Assembly (NCBI GenBank): GCA_015066595.1 | Contig: SVNZ01000003.1 | Span: 223,055 to 287,054, forward strand | Source of the DNA: Oscillospiraceae bacterium | Lineage (GTDB): Bacteria > Bacillota > Clostridia > Oscillospirales > Acutalibacteraceae | Length of the DNA: 64,000 bases | Reading direction: 5' to 3' | In this document: positions 44,415 through 54,056 of the stretch, piece by piece | How the letters are laid out: every line of letters starts with the position of its first letter | How positions within the stretch are numbered: the first letter of the stretch is position 1 | The notes under the pieces: model-generated | What the model was told of the DNA's origin: nothing | Database searches by the model: none | Seen by the model: the letters and a program-made list of their open reading frames with translations, nothing else | Position numbers and translations under genes: made by a program

Positions 44415-46142
44415 ATGAACGGTATAACTATTATGCTTATATCCCTTGCCGTATTATTCTTAGCTTATGTGCTTTACGGCAGATGGATTGCAAAGAAGTG
44501 GGGAATAGACCCTAGTAGAAAAACTCCTGCTTACGAGCAGAGAGATGGCGTTGACTACGAACCTGCTCCAAGGAGCGTTGTTTTCGGTCATCAGTTTGCA
44601 TCAATTGCTGGTGCAGGTCCTATCAATGGTCCTATTCAGGCTGCTATTTTTGGTTGGGTGCCTGTGCTCTTGTGGGTGCTTATCGGTGGTGTGTTCTTCG
44701 GTGCTGTACAGGACTTTGTTTCTATGTACGCTTCTGTCAGAAACAAGGGCAGAAGTATCGGATACATAATCGAAAAGTACATCGGTAAAACAGGAAAGAA
44801 AATGTTCCTGCTGTTTGTGTGGCTGTTCTGTATTCTTGTTGTAGCAGCTTTTGCGGATATTGTTGCAGGCACATTTATGGGTTACACAGTAACTGACGGA
44901 GTAAAAAGTGCGAACATCGTAGCAAATGGTGCAGTTGCAACTACTTCCATTATGTTCATCGTATTTGCTGTCTTGCTTGGACTTTTGCTTAGATACACAA
45001 AACTCCCAACAATACTGAACACAGTTATCGCTATCGCATTGCTTGTTTTAGCTATTGTAATCGGTTTGCAGTTTCCTGTGTTTCTTCCGCTCAACGCTTG
45101 GCACGGCTTTGTTTTTGTCTATATCTTTATTGCGTCTGTTGTGCCTGTATGGCTTCTTTTACAGCCTAGAGATTACCTCAACAGCTACTTGCTTGTTGCT
45201 ATGATTGTAGCGGCTGTTGTTGGTGTATTTGTGGCAAATCCGCAGATTAACCTGCCTGCTTTCACAAGTTTTAATGTTGACGGAAATTATCTTTTCCCTA
45301 TACTTTTCGTAACTATCGCTTGCGGTGCGGTTTCGGGATTCCATTCACTTGTATCATCAGGTACAGCATCAAAGCAGATTAAAAACGAAAAAGATATGTT
45401 GCCTGTATCTTTCGGTTCAATGCTTTTAGAAAGTATGCTCGCTGTCGTTGCACTTATTGCAGTTGCATCATTTGCAACCGGTGAAGCATCAGCACAGGGA
45501 CTTGAAACACCTGCTCAGATTTTTGCAGGTGCAGTGGCAGGATTCCTCACAAAGATGGGACTTCCAAATGACGTTGTATTTACACTTATCACACTTTCAA
45601 TTTCAGCTTTTGCACTTACATCACTTGACTCTGTTGCAAGAGTAGGAAGACTTTCATTCCAGGAGCTTTTCCTAGACGACTCTATAAGCGATGAGAATAT
45701 GGGTGTAGTGAGAAAGGTGCTGACAAATAAATATTTCGCAACAGTTATCACACTTGCTCTTTCGTTCGGTCTGACACTTGTTGGTTACAAGAATATATGG
45801 GCATTGTTTGGTGCATCAAACCAGCTTTTGTCTGTATTTGCATTCCTCGCTTGTGCGGTGTTCCTCAAGAGAAAGAAGAAAGTTCGCTGGTTCTTATACG
45901 TTCCAATGGGTGTGATGATGGCAGTAACATTCACTGCACTTTCTATGACAATTATAAGCAAAGCAAAAGCACTATTCACAGGCGCAAGTGCTGACATCTT
46001 CGGTGATGTTTTACAGCTTACTTTTGCAACTCTTATCATCGTTCTTGGTGTCTGCGTTGTTATTGACGGCATCAAGAAACTTACTTCAAAAGTTGAAGAA
46101 TCAGACGAAACAGAAGAGCTAACCGAGAAAGTGAATTCATAA
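44415..46142 (+). CDS. cstA: CstA family carbon-starvation / peptide-pyruvate transporter
   Basis: A 575-residue polytopic membrane protein. The diagnostic CstA segment is the N-terminal SVVFGHQFASIAGAGPINGP near residue 55, followed by WVPVLLWVLIGGVFFGAVQDF. SGFHSLVSSGTASKQIKNE occurs near 312. CstA proteins import peptides or pyruvate when carbon is scarce. This is the short form without the long C-terminal extension of E. coli CstA. Start follows AAGGAGG. A terminator and a second hairpin follow. Confidence 0.93.
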   Translation: MNGITIMLISLAVLFLAYVLYGRWIAKKWGIDPSRKTPAYEQRDGVDYEPAPRSVVFGHQFASIAGAGPINGPIQAAIFGWVPVLLWVLIGGVFFGAVQDFVSMYASVRNKGRSIGYIIEKYIGKTGKKMFLLFVWLFCILVVAAFADIVAGTFMGYTVTDGVKSANIVANGAVATTSIMFIVFAVLLGLLLRYTKLPTILNTVIAIALLVLAIVIGLQFPVFLPLNAWHGFVFVYIFIASVVPVWLLLQPRDYLNSYLLVAMIVAAVVGVFVANPQINLPAFTSFNVDGNYLFPILFVTIACGAVSGFHSLVSSGTASKQIKNEKDMLPVSFGSMLLESMLAVVALIAVASFATGEASAQGLETPAQIFAGAVAGFLTKMGLPNDVVFTLITLSISAFALTSLDSVARVGRLSFQELFLDDSISDENMGVVRKVLTNKYFATVITLALSFGLTLVGYKNIWALFGASNQLLSVFAFLACAVFLKRKKKVRWFLYVPMGVMMAVTFTALSMTIISKAKALFTGASADIFGDVLQLTFATLIIVLGVCVVIDGIKKLTSKVEESDETEELTEKVNS

Positions 46143-46147
46143 TATCT

Positions 46148-46189
46148 AACCTCTGCATATCCCAAAAGGTTTGCAGAGGTTTTCTTTTT
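46148..46189 (+). terminator. cstA terminator
   Basis: A 10-bp perfect stem AACCTCTGCA / TGCAGAGGTT with a 14-nt loop, then TTCTTTTT. Confidence 0.88.
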
Positions 46190-46231
46190 GTGCGATAGAG
46201 AAAAGAAAACGGAATAAATGAATAATTATAA

Positions 46232-46261
46232 AGCCGATGAGAGTTCGAATTCTCATCGGCT
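46232..46261. terminator. Second terminator-like hairpin
   Basis: An 11-bp perfect stem AGCCGATGAGA / TCTCATCGGCT around an 8-nt loop, followed by TGTTTT. Confidence 0.7.
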
Positions 46262-46314
46262 GTTTTCATTACTGACATCGGTACAAATATATTAGCGCAC
46301 ATTGAAATGACCGA

Positions 46315-46355
46315 TCAAAATTTGACCTGCTGTAAGCAAAGAATAACAGCAGGTC
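46315..46355 (+). repeat. Dispersed intergenic repeat, copy B, with hairpin
   Basis: TCAAAATTTGACCTGC followed by TGTAAGCAAAGAATAAC. In this copy GACCTGCTGT pairs perfectly with ACAGCAGGTC, so it may end transcription of the minus-strand gene at 46402. Confidence 0.6.
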
Positions 46356-46401
46356 AGATATACATGTGATAGAGTAAATACATCAACAACATACGGTGCT
46401 A

Positions 46402-48495
46402 TTATGTGCGTGCACTATAAACGAAGTCCTCCTCAAGATCTAAGTCATATTTCTTAAGTAAAGCTCTTATGAAACAAATGCAATCATAAGCTGAATATCC
46501 GGTGCTGATGTATATACCAGTACCTTTCTTTAGCTCGTGATCACCCTTGACTTTTTCTATATCATAGGAGAAGGCAGGGATTGTCCATCCACCGAATGTT
46601 TCATTGATCTTTGCCATGTTTTTGATTATTGAGCTATCATAGTCATATAGTTTTGCGGATACTGAACGTACCATTGCAGCAAAGCTATCAATTGTTACTT
46701 TTTCTCCGAGAAGTTCGTAATAATTAACATATTTGTATGTAGCGTTTCTAGGGTCAGTTGCTTTATATTCTTTATATCTTGGATCACTGAAATCAATAAT
46801 CTCTGTAGCTTCTTTTATAGGGAATAGTTTAAGTATCACCTTGGTTAATCTAGAAGCTCTTTCTTTTATTGTTTTCTCATTCCATTCGCCTTTGTTAAGC
46901 ACGTCGCTGTAGAGCACAGTGATGTGTGTAGGTGTTTCTGGATTCTCCAGCAAATCTTTTTTTACATCAAAAGGCTTGTCTCCCAATTCAGAATTGTAAC
47001 CTGTGAGTGTTAGGTTACCAAGAGTATGGAGATATTTGTCGTGAATATGTTCCCAACTCTCACCGAGCATTGTTTGCCATACTTTTGAAAGGTTTTTGTT
47101 CTGTGGCATAATGTGCTCGATGCTCAACGAGGTTGTATCGATTTTTTCTTTACCTTGGTTTTCTATAGCTATCAGGAGATATTTGCAAAGCGCATGCTTT
47201 CTATAAAGATTTCGCTCTTGTAATGCAAGAGAAAACATTTCATCTGATGGGATAGCATCTTTTGAAGTTAGCTGGGATAAGAATGAAATGATTGCATCGT
47301 AATAATGATTTTTATTTTCATTTCTATTAAATACACGACTATAAAGGGTCTTGTATAAACCTCTTAGTGAGTTTGAACCTATTTCACATATTAGTCTGCG
47401 AATGCTGTAATTTAACAATAAATGGAGAACATCAGATAATTCTTGGTTCCCTATCACACCATTTTTATAATCATCAAAAACATTGAATAAGAACAGATAT
47501 ACAGTTGATTGCTTTAGTTTGCGAAGTCCGTCAAGTGCGTTATTTATATCTTTGCTTAAGCTTTCGTCACCATTGAGGAAGATGTGATATAAAGTAGCAT
47601 AGTGAAGTAATTCTGATAACATAGCTTCATTAGTATAGTTGTTATTTTTAAAGAGTAGCTTAAAATTGTCATACGCCTCTTTTTCACGGGTGAAGCCATC
47701 AATCTTGAAATTTAAATAATCCAAGAAGAAGTTAGATAGATGTTCATTACCTAGCATTTGTTCTATAACAAGCCAATAATTTTCGTAAAGCCTGTCCTGA
47801 TCAACATCAGTCATAAGGACAAAGTTACGGATTTTGTCAGCAAGGTTAAGTGGTACGCCAGTAGAATTGATTCGCTCGAAAATTTCCTGTTCTTTGCCTT
47901 TTTCTTCGTCCTCGAGTTTTATTGTGGCGCAGGTGAGATGTTCGATTCCATCATATATTTTTTCTATGGTTAGACTCTCATCTTTTTCTAGAGCGTCTTT
48001 TGCCAAACGGCAGAATAAATCATAGTTTTTATAAATCCCGCTGGATTTATCCATTTTATTAACTTCGTTGCTCATTAAAAGCATCAACTGTTTATTGTCG
48101 CTTTTGATTGGCTTGAGTTTTAGCTTACTTGAATCATCGATATTATATTTTTTGAACTTATCTACATTAAACAGCACTGAAGCAAGTTCATCTTTCTCTC
48201 CTTCGGTTTCTGCAACATCAATTAAAGCTTTGATTAGTATGTAAATTGTGGTTAATCTTTGTTGACCATCAATGATTACATAATAGTCTATTTTGTTTTC
48301 TGTTTTTAGCAAAGAATATACCACAGAACCAGTAAAGTGATAACGATCAAGTTTGTGAGCTTGGAGAATATCTTCAAACAATTTTTCGCATTGTTCTGAA
48401 GACCATTCGTAATTACGCTGATAAACTGGAATAGAATACTGTCTTAAATTTTTATCAATAAAATCGTTTATGAAACTACCTTTATCAATTTTCAT
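46402..48495 (-). CDS. GmrSD-like DUF262/DUF1524 protein (type IV restriction-like)
   Basis: A 697-residue protein. The DUF262 (GmrS-like) domain starts with SIPVYQRNYEW near residue 21 and has the nucleotide-binding IIDGQQRLTT near 75. The DUF1524 (GmrD-like, HNH-type nuclease) domain has SIEHIMPQ near 455 and HTLGNLTLTGYNSELG near 490. A C-terminal domain of about 100 residues is not recognised. Fused GmrSD proteins cut modified foreign DNA in an NTP-dependent way. It is transcribed alone, divergent from the HaeIII-type operon, from a promoter at 48526-48554. Confidence 0.87.
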   Translation of the reverse strand: MKIDKGSFINDFIDKNLRQYSIPVYQRNYEWSSEQCEKLFEDILQAHKLDRYHFTGSVVYSLLKTENKIDYYVIIDGQQRLTTIYILIKALIDVAETEGEKDELASVLFNVDKFKKYNIDDSSKLKLKPIKSDNKQLMLLMSNEVNKMDKSSGIYKNYDLFCRLAKDALEKDESLTIEKIYDGIEHLTCATIKLEDEEKGKEQEIFERINSTGVPLNLADKIRNFVLMTDVDQDRLYENYWLVIEQMLGNEHLSNFFLDYLNFKIDGFTREKEAYDNFKLLFKNNNYTNEAMLSELLHYATLYHIFLNGDESLSKDINNALDGLRKLKQSTVYLFLFNVFDDYKNGVIGNQELSDVLHLLLNYSIRRLICEIGSNSLRGLYKTLYSRVFNRNENKNHYYDAIISFLSQLTSKDAIPSDEMFSLALQERNLYRKHALCKYLLIAIENQGKEKIDTTSLSIEHIMPQNKNLSKVWQTMLGESWEHIHDKYLHTLGNLTLTGYNSELGDKPFDVKKDLLENPETPTHITVLYSDVLNKGEWNEKTIKERASRLTKVILKLFPIKEATEIIDFSDPRYKEYKATDPRNATYKYVNYYELLGEKVTIDSFAAMVRSVSAKLYDYDSSIIKNMAKINETFGGWTIPAFSYDIEKVKGDHELKKGTGIYISTGYSAYDCICFIRALLKKYDLDLEEDFVYSART

Positions 48496-48525
48496 TGTGA
48501 CGACACCCCTTTGCTAGTAATAATT

Positions 48526-48554
48526 ATTATAGTACAAACAATAACGCTTTTCAA
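48526..48554 (-). promoter_or_regulatory. Promoter of the GmrSD-like gene
   Basis: Minus strand: TTGAAA (48549-48554), 17-bp spacer, perfect TATAAT (48526-48531). Confidence 0.7.
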
Positions 48555-48612
48555 TGATAACTTGTGAAGTTGCTGTGTATAAAGAAGTAGCGATTGCAGT
48601 AGGGTTGAAATC

Positions 48613-48646
48613 TCAAAATTTGACCTGCGTTAAACAATGAATAGAA
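48613..48646 (+). repeat. Dispersed intergenic repeat, copy C
   Basis: TCAAAATTTGACCTGC followed by GTTAAACAATGAATAGAAC. The first 16 bases match copy B exactly. It lies in the 338-bp divergent region 48496-48833, which otherwise holds two promoters and a direct repeat. Confidence 0.55.
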
Positions 48647-48724
48647 CGTTATTTGTTTTTAAATTAAACAGCATAAAAATCTATGTGTATATTGCACATT
48701 TGAAACTATGAAAGAATGTTAAAA

Positions 48725-48753
48725 ATGCTGAAATCTCAGTATTTATGCTGAAA
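48725..48753 (+). promoter_or_regulatory. Two ATGCTGAAA repeats ahead of the XRE operon
   Basis: ATGCTGAAA at 48725-48733 and 48745-48753, 20 bp apart (about two helical turns), just upstream of the -35 box: candidate binding sites for the XRE regulator. Confidence 0.35.
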
Positions 48754-48757
48754 ACAG

Positions 48758-48786
48758 TTGATGTTTGTCGTAGTTGAGAGTATACT
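48758..48786 (+). promoter_or_regulatory. Promoter of the XRE/GIY-YIG/HaeIII-like operon
   Basis: TTGATG (48758-48763), 17-bp spacer, TATACT (48781-48786), about 48 bp before the XRE start. Confidence 0.6.
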
Positions 48787-48833
48787 GAGCTCATAATCAA
48801 AATCTACAACTATAAGCATTTTGAGGTGGAAAT

Positions 48834-49052
48834 ATGGCAGCTAGTTATAAGAGATTATTTAAGCTATTAATTGACCGCGATATGAAGAAAAAAGAACTTG
48901 CTGAAAAGGCAGGTATCAGCATCGCAACTATCACAAAAATGAAGAAAGACGGTGCAGTTGTATCTAGTGACGTGCTCGTCAAAATCTGCACAGCACTTAA
49001 CTGCACAATGGACGATATAGTAGAGATTGTTCCAGGAAAGGAGAATGGCTAA
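48834..49052 (+). CDS. XRE/Cro-type regulator (control-protein-like)
   Basis: A 72-residue helix-turn-helix protein. The HTH reads KKELAEKAGISIATITKMKKDG, followed by VLVKICTALNCTMDDIVEIV. It has the size and position of a restriction-modification control (C) protein, being first in an operon of nuclease and methylase genes. Its stop overlaps the next start by one base (TAATG). Confidence 0.85.
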   Translation: MAASYKRLFKLLIDRDMKKKELAEKAGISIATITKMKKDGAVVSSDVLVKICTALNCTMDDIVEIVPGKENG

Positions 49053-49966
49053 TGGCTAAAGCAAAAACAATTAACCTGTTATTAAACGATGGTACATTAA
49101 AAGGTGTTATTAGCATGGAAGACTCTAGTTGGAATAAGGGAGAACTATATTCTGCTCCAAGAGAATCTGTGGATGATCTAGTGAATAGCGATGCATGCTA
49201 TAGGTATGGCGTATATTTGCTTTTATCAGAAGATATGGTTTATGTAGGCCAGGCATCTGATTTGTCAAGACGAATTAAACAACACCTTATGGGTAAATCA
49301 TGGTGGGAAAGGGTAGTCATTCTTACCACTTCCGATGATAGCCTAAACCGTTCTGATATTGATTATATTGAAGCAAGTCTGATTTCAAAAGCAAGTAGTA
49401 CTGGTAGGCTTGATTGTGATAATAAAAACATGGGCAACAAACAGAAAGTTTCAAAATTCAGAGAGGTTGAGTTAGAACAATATCTTGAGGAAGCTTTGTT
49501 TTTATTGGAGTTAATTGGTGTAAATGTGTTTTGTGCAATAAGTAAGAAGAAGTCTATGAGCAAGACGGAGTTGATTGCATCTATTAAGAATAGTTCAAAA
49601 GATCAGGTGGAGCTACGCGATAAGAAAGAAGCAATTCGTTTTTTGATAGAAAATGGAATTAATGTAGGCAAGAATATGAACTATTCTAAGAGACAGGATA
49701 ACAAAAACGTATTTTGGATTAATCCAAGAACTAATGCGATAGAAAAAGATTGGGATTTGATTCTTAACAATCAGTATGAAAATGAGATTATAGTACTACA
49801 TATTCCTGCAGGATCTTTTCAGTTAAAAAGTGAAGTGGATAATGGTCTTCTCGTAAGACACGATAAACCAGACAGAATTGATTTGACTATTTCGGATGAC
49901 ACACTGATTGATCAGAGAAGTAAATGTGAATTTAGCATGTATGTTGTTAAGAAAATCAAATACTAA
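49052..49966 (+). CDS. GIY-YIG nuclease family protein
   Basis: A 304-residue protein with a GIY-YIG domain: YGVYLLL near residue 52, MVYVGQASDLSRRIKQH near 62, and the metal-binding glutamate in DYIEASLISKA. The C-terminal half (from about residue 170) looks like a separate domain, possibly DUF4357-like, that may bind DNA. It is coupled to the XRE gene and lies 55 bp before the cytosine methylase. It could be an accessory nuclease of the R-M system or an independent defence nuclease. Codon use is AT-rich like the rest of this block. Confidence 0.8.
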   Translation: MAKAKTINLLLNDGTLKGVISMEDSSWNKGELYSAPRESVDDLVNSDACYRYGVYLLLSEDMVYVGQASDLSRRIKQHLMGKSWWERVVILTTSDDSLNRSDIDYIEASLISKASSTGRLDCDNKNMGNKQKVSKFREVELEQYLEEALFLLELIGVNVFCAISKKKSMSKTELIASIKNSSKDQVELRDKKEAIRFLIENGINVGKNMNYSKRQDNKNVFWINPRTNAIEKDWDLILNNQYENEIIVLHIPAGSFQLKSEVDNGLLVRHDKPDRIDLTISDDTLIDQRSKCEFSMYVVKKIKY

Positions 49967-50021
49967 ATAGAATAGTATTATTATATCAAAATTGTTGTGC
50001 TAAGCTATAAGGAGATAAAAG

Positions 50022-51029
50022 ATGAATGTAATCAGTTTGTTTAGTGGATGTGGTGGATTAGATTTAGGCTTTGAAATAGCTGGATTCAAAATTCCTATCG
50101 CTAATGAATTTGATAAAACTATATGGGATACTTTTATTATTAACCATCCTAAGACAAAGCTTATTAAGGGTGATATTAGAAAGATTAAAGAAGAGGATTT
50201 TCCTAAAAATATCGATGGAATTATTGGAGGACCACCATGTCAAAGTTGGAGTGAAGCTGGTTCTTTGCGTGGGATTAATGATTCTCGAGGTCAGTTGTTT
50301 TATGACTATATTAGAATTCTTAAATATGTGCAACCTAAATTCTTTCTTGCTGAGAATGTTATAGGTATGCTTGCTGCTCGCCACTCAGATGCTGTAAGCA
50401 ATTTTATGAAAATGTTTGATGAATGCGGATATAATGTATCGCTATATCATCTGAATGCGTCAGATTATGGTGTGCCTCAAGACAGAAAAAGAGTTTTCTA
50501 TATAGGTTTTAGAAAAGATGTTGATGTGGATTTTTGTTTTCCTGCACCAACAACCCTAAATAACAAAGATAAAAAAACAATGAGAGATGCAATATGGGAT
50601 TTGAAGGATACTGCTGTTCCAGCACTGGAAAAGAATAAAGCAAACCCAGCTGTAAAATTTCTAAATCATGAGTATTATATTGGTGCATATTCAACTATTT
50701 TCATGAGCCGAAACAGGGTAAGAAGTTGGAATGAACCTGGATTTACAGTGCAAGCATCTGGACGCCAGTGTCAATTACACCCTCAAGCGCCAAAAATGCT
50801 CTTTGTAGAGAAAAATCGTAGGGTTTTCGTTCCTGGCAAGGAAGATTTATACAGGAGATTAACGGTAAGAGAATGTGCTAGATTGCAAGGCTTTCCTGAT
50901 GATTTTGAATTTATATATCAAGATGTTAATGATGGTTATAAAATGATCGGTAATGCAGTGCCAGTGCAATTAGCTTATCAAATAGCACTGGCAATAAAAG
51001 AAGCTTTAAGGAGTGTTAATAATGAGTAA
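50022..51029 (+). CDS. DNA cytosine-5 methyltransferase, M.HaeIII-like
   Basis: A 335-residue C5 methyltransferase. Motif I is [13 protein letters not shown], motif IV has the catalytic [10 protein letters not shown] with Cys73, motif VI is ENV at 111-113, motif VIII is [12 protein letters not shown] and motif X includes GNAVPV near the end. The target-recognition region with [12 protein letters not shown], then [17 protein letters not shown] is close to what I recall of M.HaeIII, which methylates GGCC. The predicted specificity is therefore GGCC. It overlaps the cognate nuclease gene by 8 bp. Confidence 0.95.
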   Translation: MNVISLFSGCGGLDLGFEIAGFKIPIANEFDKTIWDTFIINHPKTKLIKGDIRKIKEEDFPKNIDGIIGGPPCQSWSEAGSLRGINDSRGQLFYDYIRILKYVQPKFFLAENVIGMLAARHSDAVSNFMKMFDECGYNVSLYHLNASDYGVPQDRKRVFYIGFRKDVDVDFCFPAPTTLNNKDKKTMRDAIWDLKDTAVPALEKNKANPAVKFLNHEYYIGAYSTIFMSRNRVRSWNEPGFTVQASGRQCQLHPQAPKMLFVEKNRRVFVPGKEDLYRRLTVRECARLQGFPDDFEFIYQDVNDGYKMIGNAVPVQLAYQIALAIKEALRSVNNE

Positions 51030-51975
51030 TCAAAGTAACGATAAAGGTAGAGCGTATGAGTATATATGCTTGAAAACACTATTTAAAGAAATAAGCCGCA
51101 TTAGAGAAGTTAAGATAGTTGAGAATAGTAGTTATGATGCTGCTTATAGGGCGTGGAGTACTATTGATATTGATACAAGAGGGCTCTTAATGATTAGTGC
51201 AAAAGCAGCTGTATCTACTCTTTTTGATATGGAGCCTATGATTTTGGAGGATGATGGCGATTGCTTAGAACTCTTCATCCAAGCTGATGTAAAGGGTGAA
51301 ACTGGAGATGTAAGAGATATTGTTATTCTTAGAAAAGATGTTTGCTGGGAAATCGGTTTGAGTATCAAACATAACCATTTTGCAGTAAAACACAGCCGTT
51401 TGAGCAGCGGTTTGGATTTTGGCGAAAGATGGTTTGGTATCCCATGTTCACAGCAGTACTGGGAAGATATACAACCAATATTTGAGTATCTTAAAGCTGA
51501 AAAATCTAATGATAAAAAGTGGAGTGATCTTCCAGCAAAAGAAGATGATGTGTATATTCCTTTATTGAATGCTTTTATATCTGAGGTTAGTAGAGCTGAT
51601 TCTCTGTATAATGATGTGGCACCAAAAATGGTTGAATACCTACTTGGAGAGTTTGATTTTTATAAGATTATTAGTATTGACAACAAGAAAGTAACACAAA
51701 TACAAGCATATAATTTGCACGGTGACTTGAATAAGTCAAGCAAACTCAGTAAACCGACTATTACGGTACCAGTAGCATCCTTACCAACTAGAATTGTTAA
51801 TTTAGATTTTAAACCTGAAAGTAATAATACGGTAGAGCTTTATATGGATGGTGGTTGGCAGTTTAGTTTTAGAATACACAATGCCTCTACAAAAGTAGAA
51901 CCGAGTTTGAAGTTTGATATTCAAATAATTGGAATGCCAGCGACCATCATGTCTATCAACTGTACTTGGAATTAA
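51022..51975 (+). CDS. HaeIII-family restriction endonuclease
   Basis: A 317-residue protein of the HaeIII restriction endonuclease family. Conserved stretches are [28 protein letters not shown], the catalytic-type region [20 protein letters not shown] and [20 protein letters not shown]. It should cut GGCC unless modified by the neighbouring methylase. The start at 51022 is preceded by AAGGAG and lies within the methylase 3' end, so translation is coupled. An intact open frame suggests the system is active. Confidence 0.92.
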   Translation: MSNQSNDKGRAYEYICLKTLFKEISRIREVKIVENSSYDAAYRAWSTIDIDTRGLLMISAKAAVSTLFDMEPMILEDDGDCLELFIQADVKGETGDVRDIVILRKDVCWEIGLSIKHNHFAVKHSRLSSGLDFGERWFGIPCSQQYWEDIQPIFEYLKAEKSNDKKWSDLPAKEDDVYIPLLNAFISEVSRADSLYNDVAPKMVEYLLGEFDFYKIISIDNKKVTQIQAYNLHGDLNKSSKLSKPTITVPVASLPTRIVNLDFKPESNNTVELYMDGGWQFSFRIHNASTKVEPSLKFDIQIIGMPATIMSINCTWN

Positions 51976-52031
51976 ATGTTGATATGGATTGTAAATAAGA
52001 ATTAAATATAGAAAAGGAAAGGTGAAGAAGT

Positions 52032-53795
52032 ATGGATTTTAAGTCAGGAAAGAAATCTATTGGTGGTTTATTTAGTTGCAAGAAACAATTTATCATACCT
52101 CGTTTTCAAAGAGAGTATACTTGGGGAAAAATTGAATTAAACGAATTTTTGGATGACATACTTTCTCGTGTTAATTTAAATAGTGATGGCGAATTAGATA
52201 CTTCTGAGTATTTTTGGGGAAGTTTATTATTAGTTGGAGATCTGGATGACCAAAAAGTCCTAGGGGTTGATGTGGTTGATGGTCAGCAAAGAATTACAAC
52301 TATGACCATTTTCCTTTCAGTTATTGCTAAACTATTTGCTAAGGAAAAAGAAGAAGGATTATCAAAAGCACTATGGGAATATGTAATCGGCAAAGATACC
52401 AATACAGAAGAATTTGCTGTTCTTAAAAATGAAACACCCAAACCATTTTTCCAATTCATTATACAAAAATTAGTCGAGGAACAAATTGAGCCTAAAAATA
52501 CAGAAGAAGAAAAGATTTTAGCTGCTAATAAGTTTTTTAAAAAGCATTTGTCTCGGACAGGTATAAAAAAGCGATTTATACGTCTTGGTAAACTAGAGAT
52601 TTCTGAACAGAGATATGTTGAAATTTTAAAGGTAGTGCGAGATCAGTTGCTAAGAAGCTTTGTGATTTGTATTTCTACTACGGATGAAAAATATGCAAAT
52701 ATGATATTTGAAATATTAAATGCAAAAGGAAAAGAACTTGCAAGTGTTGATTTGATAAAGAATGCGATTTTTGAGAAGCTTGACAGCGAAGTTCCTGCAG
52801 ATCATGCTAAGGAACTCTGGTTGAGTATAAGAGATAATTTATGTAGTAGAAAGCATAGAGTAGAATTTGCTACTTTCTATAGACATTTCTGGATTGCTTA
52901 TTATGGAAAGGTTGCAGATAATAAGCTTTATGCAGATTTTCAGAAGAAGATTAAGAAAACAAATGATGGTTATTTAAGATTCTTAAAGGAAATGGATGAT
53001 GCATCAGAATTGTATTCTGCTGTATTGAAACCTTCTCTAGAAGATTTCTATAATAAAAAAGAGTATAACTTTTTTATATCGGAGATGCATTCGGTTAACG
53101 ATGTTTTTGGTATCGTGCAGGTTAGACCGGTTGCATTATCTTTACTATATTTGCATAAAAAAACAGATATTTTGTCTTATAAAGCTTTTAAGAGTACTAT
53201 TAAGGGATTGTCTGCGTTTCACTTAATGTACAACGCTATCTCTTCTAAAAGGACATCAAGTCTAGAAACACCATTAAATAATTTTGCCTATTCATTACAT
53301 GCGGCAAAGAGTAAGGAGGATATAGTCGAAGCTAGAAAAATATTAAAAGGATCTTTATTGATGTTGTTGCCTACTCAAGAGGATTTTATTGCGAATTTTA
53401 TAGAGTTGAAATTTAGTAAGAAGAACATTCCTTCAAACGTGTTGTCAAAATATATCCTCAATAAATGTGAGGCGATTATTAATGATTCTGATATACTGGA
53501 GATGGAGTCTTCGATTGAACATATTAAGGATGAGGATCCGACTAATGATAATACATTGTTAATTGGCAATTTACTGTTGCTGGAGCAACGTATAAATTCA
53601 AGCATACCTAATGGACTAGAATTAGATGGTAAGAAAAAGTACTATTCAAACTCAAGATACACAATGGTTAGTGAATTTCTTAAAAACACAGAACATTTAA
53701 ATACGTGGTCAGATGAAGATATATTAATTCGCTGCGAGTCTCTTGGTGAATGGCTATATGACAAGCTTGTAGATATAGTAAAATCGATTGTGTAA
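52032..53795 (+). CDS. Second GmrSD-like DUF262/DUF1524 protein
   Basis: A 587-residue DUF262 protein. The N terminus has IIPRFQREYTWGK near residue 21 and VVDGQQRITT near 81, with FEILNAKGKELASVDLIKN in the middle. A divergent DUF1524-like C terminus keeps SSIEHIKDEDP near 493 and IGNLLLLEQRIN near 510. It is only distantly similar to the 697-residue GmrSD-like protein on the other side of the HaeIII-like genes, so it is not a recent duplicate. It follows the restriction gene by 56 bp in the same direction. Confidence 0.82.
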   Translation: MDFKSGKKSIGGLFSCKKQFIIPRFQREYTWGKIELNEFLDDILSRVNLNSDGELDTSEYFWGSLLLVGDLDDQKVLGVDVVDGQQRITTMTIFLSVIAKLFAKEKEEGLSKALWEYVIGKDTNTEEFAVLKNETPKPFFQFIIQKLVEEQIEPKNTEEEKILAANKFFKKHLSRTGIKKRFIRLGKLEISEQRYVEILKVVRDQLLRSFVICISTTDEKYANMIFEILNAKGKELASVDLIKNAIFEKLDSEVPADHAKELWLSIRDNLCSRKHRVEFATFYRHFWIAYYGKVADNKLYADFQKKIKKTNDGYLRFLKEMDDASELYSAVLKPSLEDFYNKKEYNFFISEMHSVNDVFGIVQVRPVALSLLYLHKKTDILSYKAFKSTIKGLSAFHLMYNAISSKRTSSLETPLNNFAYSLHAAKSKEDIVEARKILKGSLLMLLPTQEDFIANFIELKFSKKNIPSNVLSKYILNKCEAIINDSDILEMESSIEHIKDEDPTNDNTLLIGNLLLLEQRINSSIPNGLELDGKKKYYSNSRYTMVSEFLKNTEHLNTWSDEDILIRCESLGEWLYDKLVDIVKSIV

Positions 53796-54056
53796 CAAAA
53801 TATCATATCTATGGAATATTATCTAAAGTTTATTAAATAATAATTAGTTATTAGCAAGGAGACACATGTTGTTTAATTAAAGAGATCTAGATAATATTTG
53901 ATTGATAAGGCTATCTATTATCCGCTATTTTTATGTATTAGGCAAAATAAAACGACATTAAAAGTTACAGGGACATATGATTTGCATGAAATATTGTGAA
54001 TCTAAATAAATGCTTATCTTATGTATAAAACGATATAAATATGAGGAAGAGATAAT
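53796..54056. other. AT-rich intergenic stretch
   Basis: 261 bp between the DUF262 gene and the NTPase operon. I see no gene, strong terminator or clear promoter in it. It marks a break between two defence-like units. Confidence 0.5.

Noticed and set aside
52032..53795. Recent duplicate of the GmrSD-like protein at 46402
   Set aside because: Shared features are limited to the DUF262 and DUF1524 motifs; lengths and the remaining sequence differ widely.
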